Source: Euborellia annulipes
Lineage: Eukaryota; Arthropoda; Insecta; Dermaptera; Anisolabididae
Length of the DNA stretch: 64,000 bases
NCBI GenBank assembly: GCA_023213315.1
Contig: JAKCPI010002008.1
Coordinates: forward strand, 1 to 64,000
Direction: 5' to 3'
This document shows positions 32,829-45,800 of this stretch, piece after piece (the first letter of the stretch is position 1; each line of letters begins with the position of its first letter). The position numbers and the translations under genes were made by a program. Under the pieces are notes generated by a model. It had not been told where the DNA came from and ran no database searches. It was given only the letters and a program-made list of their open reading frames with translations.

Positions 32829-33849
32829 TTAAGGGTTGCAATAGGCAGCGACGTCGTCGTCTTCTTCGGCGGCAGTTGATGTCTGAGGCGACCCCGGCAA
32901 AGGAATGAGCGGCTCAGTTGCTGACGAATTCAAACGGCGCCGAAGACTGATCGAGACCTTACGAAAGGACTCAGGTAGGGGGAATTCGCCTTGGGGCTCT
33001 TCGAGTTGCACGGAAGCGATCGGCGCATCCAAGCACGGGGAAAGCAGACGTGGATTGTTCGCCAGGAACTCGACGATTTCTCTCGCCTGGGGTCGCTTTT
33101 TATGGTCAGGATTCCAACAGGATTTCAAAAGAGCCTCGAGTTGCGGTTTGGCGCCCGAGGGCACGACTATAGTCCCGCCGTTTTTGACGTGCTCGAGCAC
33201 CTGAGTGTTGGACATTCCTTGAAACGGGAAACTTCCGAACGTCATCACTTCATAAAGCAAAACTCCGTAAGACCAAACATCCGAGCTGGGCGTGAAGATT
33301 CCTAAAGCCAGGCTCTCGGGAGCCATCCAACGGACGGGTAGCATCCCTTTCCTTGAGAATTTGTAATAGTCACTCTCAAACATCGGACGGGTCATACCGA
33401 AGTCGGCGAGTTTGACGAGACGCGAGGCATTCACTAGGCAATTGCGGCAAGCAACGTCGCGGTGGACGTATTTAATTTCCGCCAGGTAACTAAGAGCGCG
33501 TGCGACGTCAATCGCCATCGTGGTGAGGCGTTTGGACGAGACTTCCTCCGTTTCCTCCGACGGGGAAGCAACGAGATGTCTTCGAGCAAGAAGGTACGTC
33601 TTGAGATCGCCGTAGAGCATAAACTCCATTATTGTATAGACAGGCTCGTTCTTAGTGCAAACGCCTAATAACTTGACAATATTGGTGTGATCGAATCGTT
33701 TCATAACTTCGGCCTCGGAGAGGAAGTCTAACTTGACTTCGGTGCTGGAGCCAGGCTTCAGGGTCTTGACAGCAACGGCCACCCACTCCTTGTCGTTGAG
33801 CATCGCCTCGCCGCCGTAGACAGCCCCAAACGCGCCTTCGCCGAGTTTA
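32829..33849 (-). CDS. VKR last exon: whole kinase domain and C-tail
   Basis: A 1021-nt exon beginning in phase 2 with KLGEGAFGAVYGG and ending AAYCNP, stop TAA at 32831-32829. All catalytic elements are present: glycine loop, AVK lysine, EAEVMKRF helix-C glutamate, HRD, DFG, two adjacent activation-loop tyrosines, APE. The tail has SISLRRRL and an acidic stretch. The kinase is intronless although the ectodomain is cut into nine exons. Confidence 0.96.
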
Positions 33850-36800
33850 CTAAACACAAACGACAAATGACATCACAAGACTCCTTTAACTAACCCTCAA
33901 ATGGACACCTACCGATTAATAACTACACGATCTCGTGGCAATTCCCATTTATCCAGAGATTTGCACAGTTGATTCGCAGAAACCATCTCCATCCCGAGCG
34001 TCTGCATTATCATCTTTTGCTGAAACAAAATTATATCCGATAAAAATGAATTTATTGTTATTATTAATCACACATTAATCAAGAAAATTTCAAAATAAGA
34101 TTGGCAGATATACTTTATTTAAAAATTATATGTCAAATAGTTCAGCACTCTTGCAAAAGATGGCAGGCTAGTCTAACAGCCGGTATTATCAGATCCCCTA
34201 TTACCCTATATATATTTTTATGCTTTTATAAAAGATACATAATATTAATATATAATAACATTTATAAAGTATTTAATCCTTAAAAGATCAATGAAAATCA
34301 ACCTAAATTATTAGCTACCATGCTGACATCTCTTGGCAAATTTTCATAATAGATGTTTTTTTTGCTTGCTTTTCAAGACACACAACGCCCTCTTGTCGGG
34401 AAAAACATGCGTAACTTCTACCTCCTGAAGCCCCTTAAATCCTTTGCTTTCTATGTTTGTCAACTATACGAGATTGCTATTCAAACGCAAATGAAATAAA
34501 TTTCCCGCAAGGGACGGGCTGCGAACCCGCATACTTATATGTTTGCAAAAATTTCGCCCTTCGAATAGCCTTTTTAATTTCTTTTATCTTCACAATCGTT
34601 GCGGTTAAGTGATGGCAAGCGTGGCGAAAAGCTCGGGTCAGTGAGCGTGTGGAACGTCCCCAGTTAGCCATTGATATATTTATACAAATAAATTCAACCC
34701 CTAAATGGCTTCCGTAGCCGAATATTCATATAATTTTTTAAAATACAAGTACCCATGGCTACCGGGGGACGTTTCACACGCTGATTGGTCAGGGACACCA
34801 ATCCCGAACGGCATCACTTGACCTCAACGATTGTGGTGACTGTTATAATTTAAGCTCCAATCATTTTTTCTGCCCCTCCCTGCCTATTTGCGAATTACAT
34901 AGGCATTTCGTCGTGCCTTCTCTAGCCTCTGGCGTTCACGTGCACTTGGTAATATTGAATGGAAGTAAAAACCCATTAAACATTTAAATATTATTTTATG
35001 AATGAATGATTATTTATATAGATATTAAGTAATCTTATGTACACACACACACACACATCGTGTTTTAAAATATAAATACAGAAAAACCTTGAATGAATAA
35101 ATAGCAATGCAAGAATTTTGCATAAAGTCTTCTTAGGGCCGGTTGTTTGATGTATGGGTAGCTAGTTGGCCAGGGGCGTATATAAGGGGGTGCCGAAGGA
35201 CACCCCCCCCCCCCCCCGAAATGTTTGATTGGCTCGGTAAAAAAAATTTCCCACGGGGTAGAAATCTCGGTTACCGCAAAAGGAAAAACTTTCAGCAGGG
35301 CCGTAACAAGGGTATGAAGCCCCTGTGGCAAGCAACTAACTTGCGCCCCCCCCCCCCATGATCCAGTGTTTCCTAACCTTTTTTGGCCAAGTTCCTCATT
35401 AATCTCTGATAATACTCTGCTCATTTGCTCCTCCAGATTCTTTCTCCAACTCCAGTCAGCAGAATTGGTTAAAAATGTGGCCTTCATGCCAACATAAACA
35501 AAAAAAAGTTATTTAAAAATTTGTCAAAATTCCCTAAACATAGGAGTTAGCAAAATTTATATTCCACAAAATCCTTTCTCTCGTTTAAATGACAGATAAA
35601 TGAAATTATAAGTTAGCATTAAAAATAAAAGGAAATTGATATGATTTTAAAAAAAAGTGCAGGAGGTGGGTTTGAACTCGCGAAGTTTGGTTACGTGAGA
35701 TTGGAAAAAAATAAATTGAGGACACATTAACCACTTGAGCCACTCTTTGTTAAATTTTTAATAGGGAAAATAAGCCATATGAGAAACATGAAATAAAAGG
35801 AAAATTAAAAAAATTTTAATATTGCACATATGATATATCATTTTTCTTTACTTTTTATGAGGATTAAGAATTTATAATCAGAATGTCAATAACATGGATA
35901 GTTTTCAAATAATTCAATAGACAAACGTCAGATTGTTTATCCCTTAATGTAATTAAACCAAAAACTCTATCTAACATATGATACATGTCATTAATTCTTG
36001 AATTCCCCCTGATTCCAGAGAACTAAAGCCCTTTTAATTATATGATCTAATTTGGAAGTTATTGGCGATCAAAGTTCAGCTTATTTTCGACCTTAATGAC
36101 ATACAGACACTCAATTTTCTATATTATCGAAAAAGCTTATTTAGCATTGTCTGATTAAAACCAAATTTTTACCAGAGATTTATAATTAAAAAATGAGTTT
36201 TTTTCTAAAGTTTCATTGAGATTGGTAAAGAAATAAATAAAATATTGACTATTTTGTAAATTAAGTTTTAGAATTCGCGATCCCGGTTGGGTAAAGAGAG
36301 CGATCTGTGAACCGGCTCTAGGCTTCCATCTGAGATCCCGAATTCTAAAACTTAATTTACAAAATAGTCAATATTTTATTTATTTCTTTACCAATCTCAA
36401 TGAAACTTTAGAAAAAAACTCATTTTTTAATTATAAATCTCTGGTAAAAATTTGGTTTTAATCAGACAATGCTAAATAAGCTTTTTCGATAATATAGAAT
36501 TGATGTCATTAAGGTCGACAATAAGCTTAACTTTGATCGCCAATAACTCCCAAATTAGATCATATAATTAAAAGGGCTTTAGTTCTCTGGAATCAGGGGG
36601 GATTCAAGAATTAATGACATGTATCATATGTTAGATAGAGTTTTTGGTTTAATTACATTAAGGGATAAACAATCTGACGTTTGTCCATTGAATAATTTGA
36701 AAACTATGCATTCAATTGAAATTTGGATTATAAATTATTAATCTGCATTAAATGTAGTAAAAAATGATATATCATATGTGGAATATTAACATTTTTTTAA

Positions 36801-39800
36801 TACTTCTTTTATTTCATGTTTCTTCTAAGGCTTATTTTTTCATTAAAAAATTAAATAAAGTTTGGCTCAAGTGGTTAATTCGTCCACATTTTTTTCCATT
36901 CTCACGTAACCAAACTTCGCGAGTTCAAATCCACCACCTGCACTTTTTTTTTAATCATATTATCAATTTCCTTTTATTTTTAATGAACTTATAATTTCAT
37001 TTATCTGTCATTATAAGGAGAGAAAGGATTTATGGAATATAAATTTTGGTAACCCTATGTTTAGGGAATTTTGACAAATTTTTAAATAACTTTTTTTTAT
37101 TTATGTTGGCATGAAGGTCACAATTTTAAAGGGGTTGAACCATGGGCGTAGCCAGACATCTTGTTAGGGGGGGGCCAACCCCTCATTAGGCCGAGAGGGG
37201 GTGGGGGTTTGCAATTAATATATACATAGATTATTAATTATTTATTTAAATAAAAAAAATTAAATTAATGTAGTGAATTGGGGCTTTAAAAAAAAATTCC
37301 CAATGGGAAAAATATATATTTGTTTGTTTGTTTTTTTTTTAATTTTTAGGACATGCCAGGGGGGGGGGGGCAACGCCCCCCTGCCTCCCTCTGGCTACGC
37401 CCATGGGTTGAACTACAAATGCAAATTTTTTACTCTTAATTTTGTGCAATTGGATAAATATTAAGGCCAGATTTCAATATCATAGGTCTAATTTATTAAT
37501 CAAGACTAGGGTCCGACCGAAACAAGACTTTCAGCCGAAACCGAATATTCGGCCTCAACCTTAGTTTCGGCCGAAACCGTAACCGAAACAGAAACTTGTA
37601 TTTCTTATAAAAAATTTTTTTTCATTTTACCTTTTTTTTTTTTATATTTTTACCCTCCCGTGAAAATCATTTTACCTTTTTTTTTTAGGGAGACTAAAAT
37701 TTTATTCTCCCTCAAGTGCTAATCATTTGACCTTTTTTTTTGTATGCGAGTCTCATCCCATCTTTTCAGACTCAGGTTTCGGCTACTTTTTGGCCGAAAC
37801 CGAAACCTCGGCGAACCAGATTTTTGGCCGAAACTGAAACCGAATATTCGGTCGGTTCCTAATCAAGACATCTCCGTCTCGTTGAATATAAGATTTTTTA
37901 CTTTCTCTTATTTTAATGTATTTTGACTATAGAATATAATATATATAAATAAATGTAAAATTAATAATATATAATTATTATTAATATTCTTCATAAGTTT
38001 TAAGTTTATTTTAATAAATTTGTATGAAAAATGTGGTCCTTGTAATAGTAGTGTGTCTTGGCGCCAAAAGTTAGGCACACTCCTTTCTGTTTTTAATCTC
38101 CTGATACTTTTAAACCATATTTTGCAATAGAATAATAATAATCCGAAACAGAATATTATCTCCTGCTGATTTGTGCTGCGACCCTGTGGAGACTCTTAGA
38201 ATTATACGTATAATTTTTAAAGTGTCCACAAGAGTGCAGCACAAATCAGTTCTTTTGCAAAAGAGAAAAATAAATAAATACACAATTCCAATGATAATAA
38301 TTTTTTAATGTTGGCCTACCAGGAGGTTAAAAACAGAAAGGAGTGTTCTTTTCTTTTGGCGCCAAGATACTCCTCTACTATTCTATTCTCCTGTTACAAG
38401 GACCACACATTTTTCATACAAATTTATTAAAATTAAAATTATTATTTAACACGTTGACGCTCATTTTTATATTAGTGAGGGTCGAGAAAAGCACAATATT
38501 TCATCTTGCATAATTAGTTAGTTTTGGGGGATTTTTACCCAGATATCACATTCACAAAGTCAGATTATATTATTATTTAACTAATATTCTAAAAAATATG
38601 AAGGACGTCTATGGCCGTCATTTGTCTTTCAAAAGAAACGGAGCTCTCAAAGACAAATGACGTCCACCAAATTTGCAATGCATCTATATGGATTTAAAAC
38701 TAATTTTTTGCCCCCGGGTGTGGTGTAGAGGTTAGCGTGCTAAACTCATATACCAAACGTCGCGGGTTCGGACCCAGGCAGTCCGATGATTTTATTTAAG
38801 CCATTTGGATACCAGATGGCTTAAATAGAAATGCCTGAACCCACAATAGATATTTTCTCTACAACGGTTATCGTCAAAGTCTTATATGGCCTAAGTTGCC
38901 GAAAAGACTGTGTGAATGTGTGTGTGAGTGTGAGCGTGAGTGTGAATGAGAAAAAAGTGAGTGTTAAAAAAAAAAAAAAAAAAACCAATTTTTCATAATT
39001 TTAAACAAAAAGCAATAAATATTTTTTTTAACATAAAATTTGATTTTAAATATAATATAATTAGTAGGGCTCGGATTTATAGGCACTAAAAATCTTTGAA
39101 ATAGGCAGGCAACTAAGCACTAAAAATTATTCAAATAGGCACTTAAAAAAGCATTTATTGTAAAAATAGGCACTTAAAAAGGCACGTAAAAGGCATTATT
39201 TAAGAAATAATATAAAAAAAATTTAAAAAATTGATGTCTTATTTTTGGTAATCTGGTGTGACTGGTCGCACAGCACACAATCTTTTCTTAATTTCGGTAA
39301 TTCTGTACTTGTTTGCCAGAATATAAATACAAATCAAATTTTTAAGTACTAATTTTTACTTTCTCTTACCTATGTATATATGTTAATATATATAGAGAGA
39401 GAAAGTATTGGATTCATGTCAAAAATTCGATGTCGAGATTTTGATGGATCTTCACGTTTTGAGGTCCCCTGAATCCAAAAAAAGTGGTTTTCGCGACATG
39501 GTCTGTCTGTCTGTGTGTCTGTGTTCACTTTTAAGCATGAAGGAATTGAGCTATGAGGCTGAAATTTTATATTTAAGTTAAACACCCCCCGGGACCGGAA
39601 AAATAAGCTTTTAATCAAAATCGGCCAAAGAGTACTAGTACTTTACTGATGTACTTTTTCAGTTTTTTTCGATTTTCTCAAAATTTGCTCCAACGATTTT
39701 GATTAAAATTCAAAAATCAATTATTTTTTAGATGCTCTTTCAAATGTATATTCTCGTTTTGCCCTCAAAATTGTTTGAAGCACACTTTACTCTTGTACTT

Positions 39801-42800
39801 CATAGAAAAGATAGGAGAAATGGTTGCCATGGTAACAAAATATAAATATTTTCCCATACTTATAAATTTTACATCTGAATTCAAATATTCCCTACTGCCG
39901 GGAACTAAATACATGTCGACACAAAAAATCTGGTGTGACAAGCACAGTACACAACTTTCGATTACCGAAGGTAAGAGAAAGTTGTGTGCTGTGCGCCAGT
40001 CACACCAGATTTTTAAAATTTTACATTAAAAATAATTTTTTTTTTTTTTGAAAAAAAGTATTTTTTTTCAAATCTCGGGGGTGGGGGGGGGGTAATTGCC
40101 CCCTTTACCCCCCCCCCCCCCCTTGAAATATTTTCTTGGTAATTCAAAAAAATTTTAAATTTAGGCTATGTATAGCTCGTAAAAAATTGAAATTGGCTAT
40201 TTGAACTTAAAATAGGCACTAAAAAATGCCTCTTATTTTATTCAGAATTTCATGAAACGTGTACATATCATATTGGCCTAAATTTTAAGCCATAAATTAA
40301 AAAAAGGCAAATAGGGCGAAATCCGAGCCCTAATAATTAGACAATTAAACTTTTATGAAAAGCATTCTGGACAAATGGATGTTTTTCCCGGACGATACAT
40401 TTTTTACGCCTTAAATTTTCTGGTGGAGGAATTTTTTCAAAAAAATGTTAGATGCATCGACTCCTAACTTTTATTTTGTGATTAATGAAATAATATTAAT
40501 TAATTATTTATTTTTTTGAGAAATTTTGACCGATCTAGTTGTGAGCTGCACGCGGTTTTTATTTACCAACATTTTAATCAGTGAAGCGCTACGGGGGAGA
40601 GGGGAAGTGGACTCCGACAATTATATCAGCCCCCCTCCCGTAGCGCCTCACTGATTATATTGGTGGTAAATAAAAACCTCGTGCAGCTCACAACTTGGAG
40701 GGAAGGTAAAAAACAATTAAGAATAAATAAAAAAAAAAAGTGCAGAAGGTGGATTTGAACTCGCGAAGTTTGGTTACTTGAGAATGGAAAAAAATGAAGA
40801 CGAATTAACCACTTGAGCCACACTTTATTTAATTTTTTTAGGAAAAAATAAGCCTTTTAAGAAACATGAAATAAAAGAAGTATTAAAAAAATGTTAATAT
40901 TCCACATATGATATATCATTTTTCATTACTTTTTATGATGATTAATAATTTATAATAAAAATAAATAAATAATAAAAATATCAATAGCATCCGTAGTTTT
41001 CAAATAATTCGTTGGACAAACGTCAGATTGTTTATCCCTTAATGTAATTAAACCAAAAACTCTATCTAATATAAGATACATGTTATTAATTCTTGAATTC
41101 CCCCTGATTCCAGAGAACTAAAGCCCTTTTAATTATATTATCTAATTTGGGAGTTATTGGCGATCAAAGTTAAGCTTATTTTCGACCTTAATGACATCAA
41201 TTCTATATTATCGAAAAAGCTTATTTAGCATTGTCTGATTAAAACCAAATTTTTACCAGAGATTTATAATTAAAAAAAGAGTTTTTTTCTAAAGTTTCAT
41301 TGAGATTGGTAAAGAAATAAATAAAATATTGACTATTTTGTAAATTGAGTTTTAGAATTCGCGATCCCGGTTGGGTAAAGAGAGCGATCTATGAACCGGC
41401 TCTGGGCTTCCATCTGAGATCCCACATTCTAAAACTCAATTTACAAAATAGTCAATATTTTATTTATTTCTATACCAATCTCAATGAAACTTTAGAAAAA
41501 AACTCATTATTTAATTATAAATCTCTGGTAAAAATTTGGTTTTAATCAGACAATGCTAAATAAGCTTTTTCGATAATATATAACTGATGTCATTAAGGTC
41601 GAAAATAAGCTTAACTTTGATCGCCAATAACTTCCAAATTAGATCATATAATTAAAAGGGCTTTAGTTCTCTGGAATCAGGGGGAATTCAAGAATTAATA
41701 ACATGTATCATATGTTAGATAGAGTTTTTGGTTTAATTACATTAAGGCATAAACAATCTGACGTTTGTCCATTGAATTATTTGAAAACTATGCATTATTT
41801 TGACATTCTGATTATAAATTCTTAATCCTCATAAAAAGTAAAGAAAAATGATATATCATATGTGCAATATTAAGATTTTTTTAATTTTCCTTTTATTTCA
41901 TGTTTCTCATATGGCTAATTTTTCTCTAAAAAAATTATTCAAAGTTTGGCTCAAGTGGTTAATGTGTCCTCAAGCAATCGATTTTTTTTTCCATTCACAA
42001 CCAACTTCGCGAGTTCAAATCCACCTCCTGCACTTTTTTTTTTTATTATTAACTGTTTTTATACCTCATGTGAGGGGGGGGGGGGGGGCTGGCGTATTAA
42101 TTTTAAAAATTTTATATTCAAAATAAAATTTAATTCCCAAAAAGATATTTTTCTCAAATCTCGGAGAGGGGGGGGGAGGGGGTGTAATTGCCCCCTTTAC
42201 TCCTCCCCTTGTTGATTATGTCTTCACGTTAGCATGCATTTGATAATCCTTTTGTGATTGGCCGATAGTGGGCCAATGAGAGCGCTTCTTTTAGGCGGTT
42301 GCTTGGGCATCAAGTCGTTCTTTCTGCTTGCCGTTATCCGATCAGTCGCCATTATGAGGGCAAGTGCTAAACATCAAATCTGTGCTCGTTTGACAGTGAT
42401 CTCCAATGAACAGAAGCTTCCTTTGTGAATTCACACTCTCCCCCTGTTTGAACATTCACCTGAACACTCTTCGCACCTGGGAGATGCCTTCCAGCCACCT
42501 CAACTCCATCCACGGATTCCTCGTCAACGCCTGCCTCGCTTGCATCCAAATCCAGGTACCCCACGCCACCTTGCTTTGCTAATTATTCTTTTTCTATTTA
42601 CAAAAAACGAATTAACCGAGCCTTTATTTATTACAAAATTATATTGATATGGCATTTTTTTAAATATTCTTTGCAATTTCCAACTCGCTTTGTTTATCTA
42701 TAGATGCCAAGTCTAATTCTCAAAAATATTTTAATGGAAATGTTTTTTTTTTAAATAAATGAAAACGTTTCCCCTCCTTGATTTCCATTCATTGATCTTT

Positions 42801-45800
42801 CTCTTTATTATTTCTTCGCTTTATCTTTAATGTCTCAACACATTTGATTGCATCTTCCATTCCTCCCAGTCATAAACCTTTTCTGGGAATTATTCCAAAT
42901 TGACTGCCATAAATCTAACGCAATAACAAAAGATATATTTTTTTTTTAACACACCGAGGTTGGCACGCTAACCCTTACACCAAGCCCCGAGGGCATAACA
43001 AAAGATTCAACTCCTTTTTCGATAATATTTCCTATTGTAAATTTGATCTCTTTGACTATATTAAATTTTCTAAGAGTATTTTTTAACAGATTTTTTTTTT
43101 TTACTTTCTCTTACTTCTATATATGTTAATATATATAGAGAGAAAGTATTGGATTCATGTCAAAAATTCGATGTCGAGATTTTGATGGATATACACGTTT
43201 TGAGGTCCCCTGAATCCAAAAAGTGCTTTTCGCGACATGGTCTGTCTGTGTGTGTGTTCAATTTTAAGCATGAAGGAATTGAACTAGGAGGTTGAAATTT
43301 TATATTTATGAATAAAATCGGCCATAGAGTACCGGTACTTTACTGATGTACATTTTCAGTTTATTAATATAATCAATCAACAGAATGTAATTATTAATAT
43401 ATTTTTTATTCTTCATAAGTTTTAATTTTATTTTTTTATAAATTTATTTGTATAAAAAAAATATGTCTTTGTAACAGGAGTGAACAGGAGAATAGAATAG
43501 TAGAGGAGTGTGTTGGCGCCAAAAAAAAAAATAACCTCGTCTCTGTTTTTGATCTCCGAGTATTAATCATTGGAAATTTATCATATAAATTATATTGAAA
43601 ATCTTTATAATTGAATAAAATATCTGATTTGTGCTGCACTCTTGTGGAAACTTTAAAAATTATACTTATAATTCTAAAAGTCTCCGCAGGGTGGCAGCAC
43701 TAATCAACAGATTTCCTCTTAGCAAAGAATATACCCATCAGAGAGGAGGTTATTTTTTTTGCGCCGACACACTCCTTTACTATTCTATTCTCCTGTTACA
43801 AAGACATATTTTTTTATACAACAACAAGTTTATTAAAAAATAAAATTAAAAAGTATATTATTTAATAATAATCATTATATAAATATTAACAATTAATTAA
43901 ATAAATTTGTATATACTATATAGTCATATAGTTAAAATACATTAAAAAATATTATATTTCCTAAATTAAGTACAAATTTCAAGATCAATTACTCCACACT
44001 ATTATAATACTGAAAAACGAAATTCGTAGCACCCTAATCATCTCAAAAATTTTATATTTTCTAAGTAAAATTAAATTTCAAGGAATTGAAAATCTGAAAC
44101 TAAATAGGTCTACCATATATCAAGGGCGGATAGAAGGGGGGGGTCAATATTGACTTTTGGCGCTGAATGCATTGTATCTGATAGATCCTAATGAAATTTA
44201 AGAAATGTCTGACAAAGAACTTGAGAGGTTTTTCTAATGACTGAACTCTAGCCATGAAGATGGTCGCATAGTCGACCGAAACGTCGCTGTGAGTTTTCTA
44301 TTAAAGAAATAAATCTAGCTGCTCGGCCTTTTATTTTTCTACTACGTATTGATTCAGCTATTCACCTCGCTAACATAAAAAATAATTGTTTTTTGAATTT
44401 TAATCAAAATTGGAGCGAATTTTGAGAAAATCGAAAAAACTGAAAAAGTACATCAGTAAAGTACTAGAACTCTTTGGTCGATTTTGTCCAAAAATTTATT
44501 TTCACACCCTAGGTGGGTGTCTAACTTAAATATAAAATTTCAACCTCCTACCTCAATTCCTCCATGCTTTAAATTGAAAACAGACAGACCATGTGGCGAA
44601 AATCACTTTTTTGGATTCAGGGGATCTCAAAACGTGTATATCCATCAAAATCTCGACATCGAATTTTTGACATGAATCCAATACTTTCTCTCTATATATA
44701 TTAACATATATATAAAGGTAAGAGAAAGTAAAAAGGGATAGATTGAAGAATGATTCAATTATTAGTTAGGATGCTGGTGCCAGGCTTATGTTTCTAATAT
44801 CACCCCTTTGGAAAATCGTCCCCAGAACTTTTTTTTTGGCTAGGGCTAATTGAACAGAGACCTCCAACATATAGGCTACTCGAAGGCGAAGGCAGGTCAT
44901 GCAAATTGAAAGCTAAATGGCTGGCTACCTCTGAGCTGGCTGGCCAGGGGCCCTAACCTTTAAAAGTTAAAAACTCCCGATATCAATACAAATTACTGTA
45001 CCTTTCGTTCGTATCGTTTTTTGGCTATGAAGAACAAAATAATTAAAATGATGCCAAGGAATCCGAAGCCGGTGATGTTGACGACGACGATGGCAGCTTC
45101 GCAGCTTAGAGACAGGGCCTCGGCGAGTGTCTAAAGAAAACAAAAAAAGTTTCCTTTTTTTTAATACAAATTCCTCTTTCTTTGATTTGTTCATTTGACT
45201 TGCCTGGAAAACGCATTCGGAATTTTTTGTTCCATCGTCAGGCGTTTTGCCATTTGGTGTTAACCATCTGAGATACTCTTCATTCAGGTCAAGGATTCCA
45301 CTGTCGGAGGTTGCGTTGGGTATAAAAGAACCCACTTCACTGGAAACAAAAACAAAAATATAATCATTCGTTAAAATTGGAGTCTATAACTATAACAATA
45401 ACGTTAACGGGCTAGAGGAGCGGTTCAACCAATAACGTTTCGAAAAAAAATCAAAATTGGGGGTTTTGTTCAATTAATCGCTATTTAGTTATATAGAGCA
45501 GTGTTCTAAGGGGGTGCAGGGGGGGGGGCGTCTAAACGTTCTTTAAAAAAATACTAGATCTAGTTATAAGAAATTTTTCAATGCGATTTTTTTTTAAATT
45601 GAAATTCATAAGAGATTATTGGGACATCGAGCTATAATTTTTTTAATGACTTATTAAAAAAATTAACGGAGATTAATTTTTTTGCTATCAAGAAAATACA
45701 AAAAAACAATCTGTCCCAATAATCTTTAATTTTTTTTAATTTAAAAATGGATTTTTTGGTTTTTATTATCCCCCCATTATTTAGAAAATTTTTAAATAAG

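Larger units (their letters stand above)
34020..45001 (-). other. VKR 11-kb intron
   Basis: Separates the membrane helix from the juxtamembrane exon. Contents: a TTAA-type MITE, a tRNA-box-like segment at 34490-34680, two 1.4-1.7-kb tRNA-box palindromes, several hAT-like MITEs, a SINE, two related palindromes (38030-38450 and 43440-43850), R1 copies, a lone hammerhead and a promoter-like island at 42240-42560. Confidence 0.7.

Noticed and set aside
32905..33668. Plus-strand frames opposite the kinase exon
   Set aside because: Shadows of the CpG-rich kinase exon. The minus strand carries every kinase motif.
35065..35487. 140-codon minus-strand frame
   Set aside because: Spans G/C tracts and transposon ends, with no domain.
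36861..36943. Functional tRNA gene
   Set aside because: Boxes are present, but the acceptor stem does not pair and the unit is repeated in palindromes; it is better read as SINE-like.
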